A stretch of 64,000 nucleotides of DNA from Amulumruptor sp947039275 (GTDB taxonomy: Bacteria; Bacteroidota; Bacteroidia; Bacteroidales; Muribaculaceae): contig CAMQYL010000009.1 of assembly GCA_947039275.1 (NCBI GenBank), positions 1-64,000 on the forward strand. Direction: 5' to 3'. A program made the translations under genes and the position numbers. Shown piece after piece: positions 61,163 to 64,000 of the stretch; positions within the stretch are counted from its first letter, which is position 1; each line of letters starts with the position of its first letter. The notes below the pieces were generated by a model. The model saw only the letters and a list, made by a program, of their open reading frames with translations. It was not told where the DNA came from and searched no databases.

Positions 61163-62902
61163 TCAGAATTTGTAGGCGGCGCCTACGAGGCCGTTGAAGC
61201 CCTCGTAGGGGATGCCTCCAATCATGGTGACTTTGCGGCTGAGGATGTTGTTGAACTCGGCGAAGAGCGAGAGCTGCTGGTTGAGGCGGTATGTGCCGCC
61301 GAGGTTGATGTTGGAGATGTTGCCGAGGTCGCGGCAGGTGTTGGTGGCGCGCGGTTCGGGCAGCAGGGTGAAGTGGGAGTCGATGATGGCGCGGCGCGCA
61401 CGAAGCTCCCAGCCCACGGTCACATCAAGCGGCTTGATGGGATGCACTGTCAGATCCACCCCAGCCACATACTTGGCGCGGTCACGCCACAGATACCAGC
61501 CCTTTTCATACTCCGATGGGGCAGCCTCCACGTGGGCTTCAAGCTCCGCCCAGTCCTTGTATGCCGCGCCTACGGTCAGTCCGGCTTTCCATCCCTTGAT
61601 GTCCTGAGAGGCGAAGAGCGAGGTGCTGTAGTGGAGCTGCGGCATCAGCCAGTCGTTGGCACGTGCATAGGCAAATGACAGTCTGCCGTAGATCGCCTTG
61701 CGCGGACCCACGGTGAGGGCTATCTCGGCATCGTAGGGCACATAGCTCTCGCGGTAGGCTATCATGGGGGAGTTGAGATAGTTGACGTTGTAGAGCGAGG
61801 CGAGGGTGTTGAGGCGCGCTCCGCCGGTGACCGTACCGGTGACCGTGACGAGTTTGGCGGGATGCCAGTCAATGCGCACATCGGGCGACAGGCGCACCAC
61901 CGCGCCGCCGTTGATCACGAAGTCCACATTTAGACCCGCATCGAGGTTGAAAGCCGAGCTGCGGAGCTGATAGCGCGGAGTCAGCGACAGGATGCCGTTG
62001 TTATAAGCCTCACGGCAGTCGGAAAGCATATAGCCCTCGTCGGGGGTCATGGAGTAGTTGGCAACCGAGCTGCGCGGACTGAACGACATGGTGTAGCCCG
62101 CATCGAGTCCGATGGACGAAGTCTCGGTGAATGGCATCAGCGCATCGACGCGGATATCCATCACGCTCTGGCGTATCGGTTCGCGCGAATCGGTGTCGAG
62201 AGCTTCGGGCCACGCATACCAGGGGAGGCGGTTGCGGTAGCCGAAGTAGCCGTATGAGGCATAGACATTGTATTTGAGGCTCTGCACGCTCGAGTGCCAG
62301 GCTGCGGTGACATTGACCGCATTGACATACTGGTGCCATGTGCCCTGGATCTCGTAGAGGTCGCCGGGGATGTCATAGTAGGGGTTGAAGGAGGAGAAGC
62401 GGTAGTCGATGCCGGCATCGATAAACGAACGCTTGCCCACCGCCTGATGCAGGTCGATGCCGAAAGCAGCCGACGAGTGGCGGTGCTCGATGCCGCTGAC
62501 CTTGTAGTTGGCACCGTTGAACTGTCCCCAAGCAGACAGGCGCGTGTGGTCGGTGTCGATGAAGCGGTAGCCAGCCGAAGCCTCCACGTGGTAAGCGGGC
62601 CAATATGCCGCCATGGCATATCCGCGGTAGGGTGAAGTGGGGAGAGTGTCGTTCCAAGCCGCCGGCTGGTAGAATGAGGCTGTAGGCACCACCGGTGCGC
62701 TGGTCATGCGCTGGCTATATTCCACAGGTGATGCCGCCACAGGCTTAAGTCCTATCACAGGCACCTGCTGGAGGCGTGAAAACGAGCGGTGGGTGGGCAC
62801 GATGTCGTGGGTGACATCCACCTCCTGAGCGAGTTGCTGCGCGGAGGCAGCTGAGGCTGATGCTGTGACGAATATTGCGGTGGCTAATATGTTGAGATTC
62901 AT
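61163..62902 (-). CDS. Outer-membrane beta-barrel protein, TonB-receptor-like
   Basis: 579 residues from MNLNILATAIFVTASASAASA, a signal peptide of about 21; the Met at 62953 lies ahead of a non-conserved stretch. The rest is a series of alternating beta-strands rich in Tyr, Ser and Arg, ending in Phe (GLVGAAYKF), the usual terminus of BamA-inserted barrels. Conserved-looking strands such as SIGLDAGYTMSF and LSLFAEFNNILSRK resemble the C-terminal half of TonB-dependent receptors. I see no plug domain. Transported ligand unknown. It begins 28 bp after a TPR protein gene, probably one transcription unit. Confidence 0.83.
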   Translation of the reverse strand: MNLNILATAIFVTASASAASAQQLAQEVDVTHDIVPTHRSFSRLQQVPVIGLKPVAASPVEYSQRMTSAPVVPTASFYQPAAWNDTLPTSPYRGYAMAAYWPAYHVEASAGYRFIDTDHTRLSAWGQFNGANYKVSGIEHRHSSAAFGIDLHQAVGKRSFIDAGIDYRFSSFNPYYDIPGDLYEIQGTWHQYVNAVNVTAAWHSSVQSLKYNVYASYGYFGYRNRLPWYAWPEALDTDSREPIRQSVMDIRVDALMPFTETSSIGLDAGYTMSFSPRSSVANYSMTPDEGYMLSDCREAYNNGILSLTPRYQLRSSAFNLDAGLNVDFVINGGAVVRLSPDVRIDWHPAKLVTVTGTVTGGARLNTLASLYNVNYLNSPMIAYRESYVPYDAEIALTVGPRKAIYGRLSFAYARANDWLMPQLHYSTSLFASQDIKGWKAGLTVGAAYKDWAELEAHVEAAPSEYEKGWYLWRDRAKYVAGVDLTVHPIKPLDVTVGWELRARRAIIDSHFTLLPEPRATNTCRDLGNISNINLGGTYRLNQQLSLFAEFNNILSRKVTMIGGIPYEGFNGLVGAAYKF

Positions 62903-62930
62903 AAAGGTGTATGTTTCAGAGTGATGCAGA

Positions 62931-64000
62931 TTAGTTCTTGAGTCGCTGGTCAATCATCAGGAAGATGTCGGGCTGCTTGCCGGGATAATTGGTCTTGAGG
63001 GTCTTGAGATACTGGTCAGCCTCGAAAGTGTTGCCCGAAGCGCGGAGCGCGTCGCTGAGCACGATGAAGCCGCGGGCGAGCCAGTAGGGCTGCGCGGGCG
63101 AGGCGTCGATAAATGCATTGACGGTCTTGATGGCACCCTTGGTGTCACCCCGGTCAAGCATGCTCTGGGCGAGGTAGACCGCGCTCTTGGAGCCGTTGGT
63201 ATCGCTAACCTGCGAAGCCACCTTAGCCCATTCAGCCTCAGCCTCGTCGGTTTTGCCGGTGCGCTTGAGAGCGAGTCCGCGCATGAAGTGCGTCTCCGTC
63301 AGTCGGGCTGTGGGGACATCCGACATGGCGAGCACCTTGTCAGCCTCGGCGATGACCGTGGCATCGTCGCCAGCCTGGAGCGAGTTGGTCATGATGCCCA
63401 TGCGGGCGGCGAGGAGGTTGGAGGGGTTGGAGGCTGACTGTGACAGCTCCTTGTACTCTTCGAGAGCCTGGTCGCCGTTGCCCTGGCTGAGCAGACCGTC
63501 GGCGAGGATCACGCGGGCATCCTCAGCCACGGTGGATTTGGGGTAGGTGTTGACGAGGCGCGAGCTGAATTCCACAGCCTCCTCAGTGTTGCCCTTGGCG
63601 CGGGCATTATCGGCAAGATAGTAGAGGGCTTCAGCCTCAAACATGCCGCCTGGGTATCTGCCTATGTAAGCTAAGAGCGGCTTGGTGTTGCCGTCGGCGT
63701 TGTAGGCTTTTTCGGCGGCGTAGAATGCCGAGCGGTCGATGTCAGCCTTGTCGACCGATGGTGCGCCGGGAATCGACTCCATGAACTCCACATATTCGTC
63801 AAGTCTGCCGGCATCAGCCATGAGCTGCTTGAGGTCGTCGGCAGCCACACGCGCCTCGTCGCTCGACGGGTATGCCTTGATGACCTCCTTGTAGGCATCG
63901 ATGGCGTGGGACTTGTCCTTGCTGCCGCCATTCTGGGTGTTGATGGCGAGGATGAGCGCGGCGCGTCGACCCTGGGCTGTCAGCGGATAGTCTTTGAGCA
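62931..64000 (-). CDS. TPR-repeat protein, 5' end beyond the window
   Basis: Partial: the frame stays open from the stop at 62931 to the window end, so the start is missing. The 356 or so visible residues are helical tetratricopeptide repeats, for example YPSSDEARVAADDLKQL, YPGGMFEAEALYYLADNARAKGNTEEA and YPKSTVAEDARVILADGLLSQG. It ends KQPDIFLMIDQRLKN. Such proteins in Bacteroidales are often periplasmic scaffold or assembly factors, and its neighbour is an outer-membrane barrel, but a function is not evident. The GTG at 63848 is not a credible start because coding continues upstream. Confidence 0.82.
   Translation of the reverse strand, partial: LKDYPLTAQGRRAALILAINTQNGGSKDKSHAIDAYKEVIKAYPSSDEARVAADDLKQLMADAGRLDEYVEFMESIPGAPSVDKADIDRSAFYAAEKAYNADGNTKPLLAYIGRYPGGMFEAEALYYLADNARAKGNTEEAVEFSSRLVNTYPKSTVAEDARVILADGLLSQGNGDQALEEYKELSQSASNPSNLLAARMGIMTNSLQAGDDATVIAEADKVLAMSDVPTARLTETHFMRGLALKRTGKTDEAEAEWAKVASQVSDTNGSKSAVYLAQSMLDRGDTKGAIKTVNAFIDASPAQPYWLARGFIVLSDALRASGNTFEADQYLKTLKTNYPGKQPDIFLMIDQRLKN

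Overview
The window looks like chromosome of a Bacteroidales bacterium, most likely a gut Muribaculaceae-type member. This is inferred from gene content, not from a database match. Supporting signs are the Bacteroidetes promoter pattern (-33 TTG/TTTG, 19-21 bases, -7 TAnnTTTG) in front of many genes, a BspA-type leucine-rich-repeat protein, large secreted proteins with C-terminal type IX-like sorting domains, META lipoproteins, a DUF4286 gene, and the order tRNAs - tuf - tRNA-Trp - secE - nusG - rplKAJL - rpoBC.

Layout. 0.1-3.1 kb: engB, divergent from a four-gene run (glycosyltransferase, GYF/CD225 membrane protein, DUF4286, ruvC). 3.2-7.7 kb: META lipoprotein, acyl-CoA ligase and glmS on the minus strand. 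7.9-13.2 kb: rlmN against a metal-uptake pair (znuC, znuA), a membrane protein, rnhB and an OmpR-type regulator with Glu in place of its phosphoacceptor Asp. 13.5-18.6 kb: panC, panD, ffh, folD, tRNA-His, a META lipoprotein, a small membrane protein and an acetyltransferase. 18.6-28.98 kb: an accessory island with a split HipBST-type toxin-antitoxin operon framed by four matching operators, a five-gene stress/detoxification operon, a HEPN-motif protein sharing a duplicated promoter module with that operon, a BspA-like protein, a second HEPN-motif protein, and several hundred bases of nested palindromes. 28.98-36.9 kb: mfd, an S41 protease, an NSS transporter and a U32 peptidase. 36.9-50.8 kb: the translation/transcription block from tRNA-Thr to rpoC. 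50.8-52.1 kb: more than 1 kb of nested palindromes, then a 2257-residue secreted protein with a nine-G tract in its promoter. 58.9-64.0 kb: another nested palindrome, a tandem-ATPase ABC protein flanked by 9-bp repeats, an outer-membrane barrel and a TPR protein cut by the window end.

The least explained material is between genes. A REP-like family (GTAG followed by a palindrome of variable sequence) occurs singly and in inverted pairs, as REPINs do, and builds hairpins of 100-430 bp in at least five intergenic regions. No REP-associated (Y1) transposase is in the window. The clearest gene-level system is hipBST: two TTATACC-N6-GGTRYAA operators straddle its promoter, and a second pair with the same 41-bp spacing lies beyond the end of the kinase gene.

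All calls come from reading the sequence. No alignment, structure prediction or database search was run.
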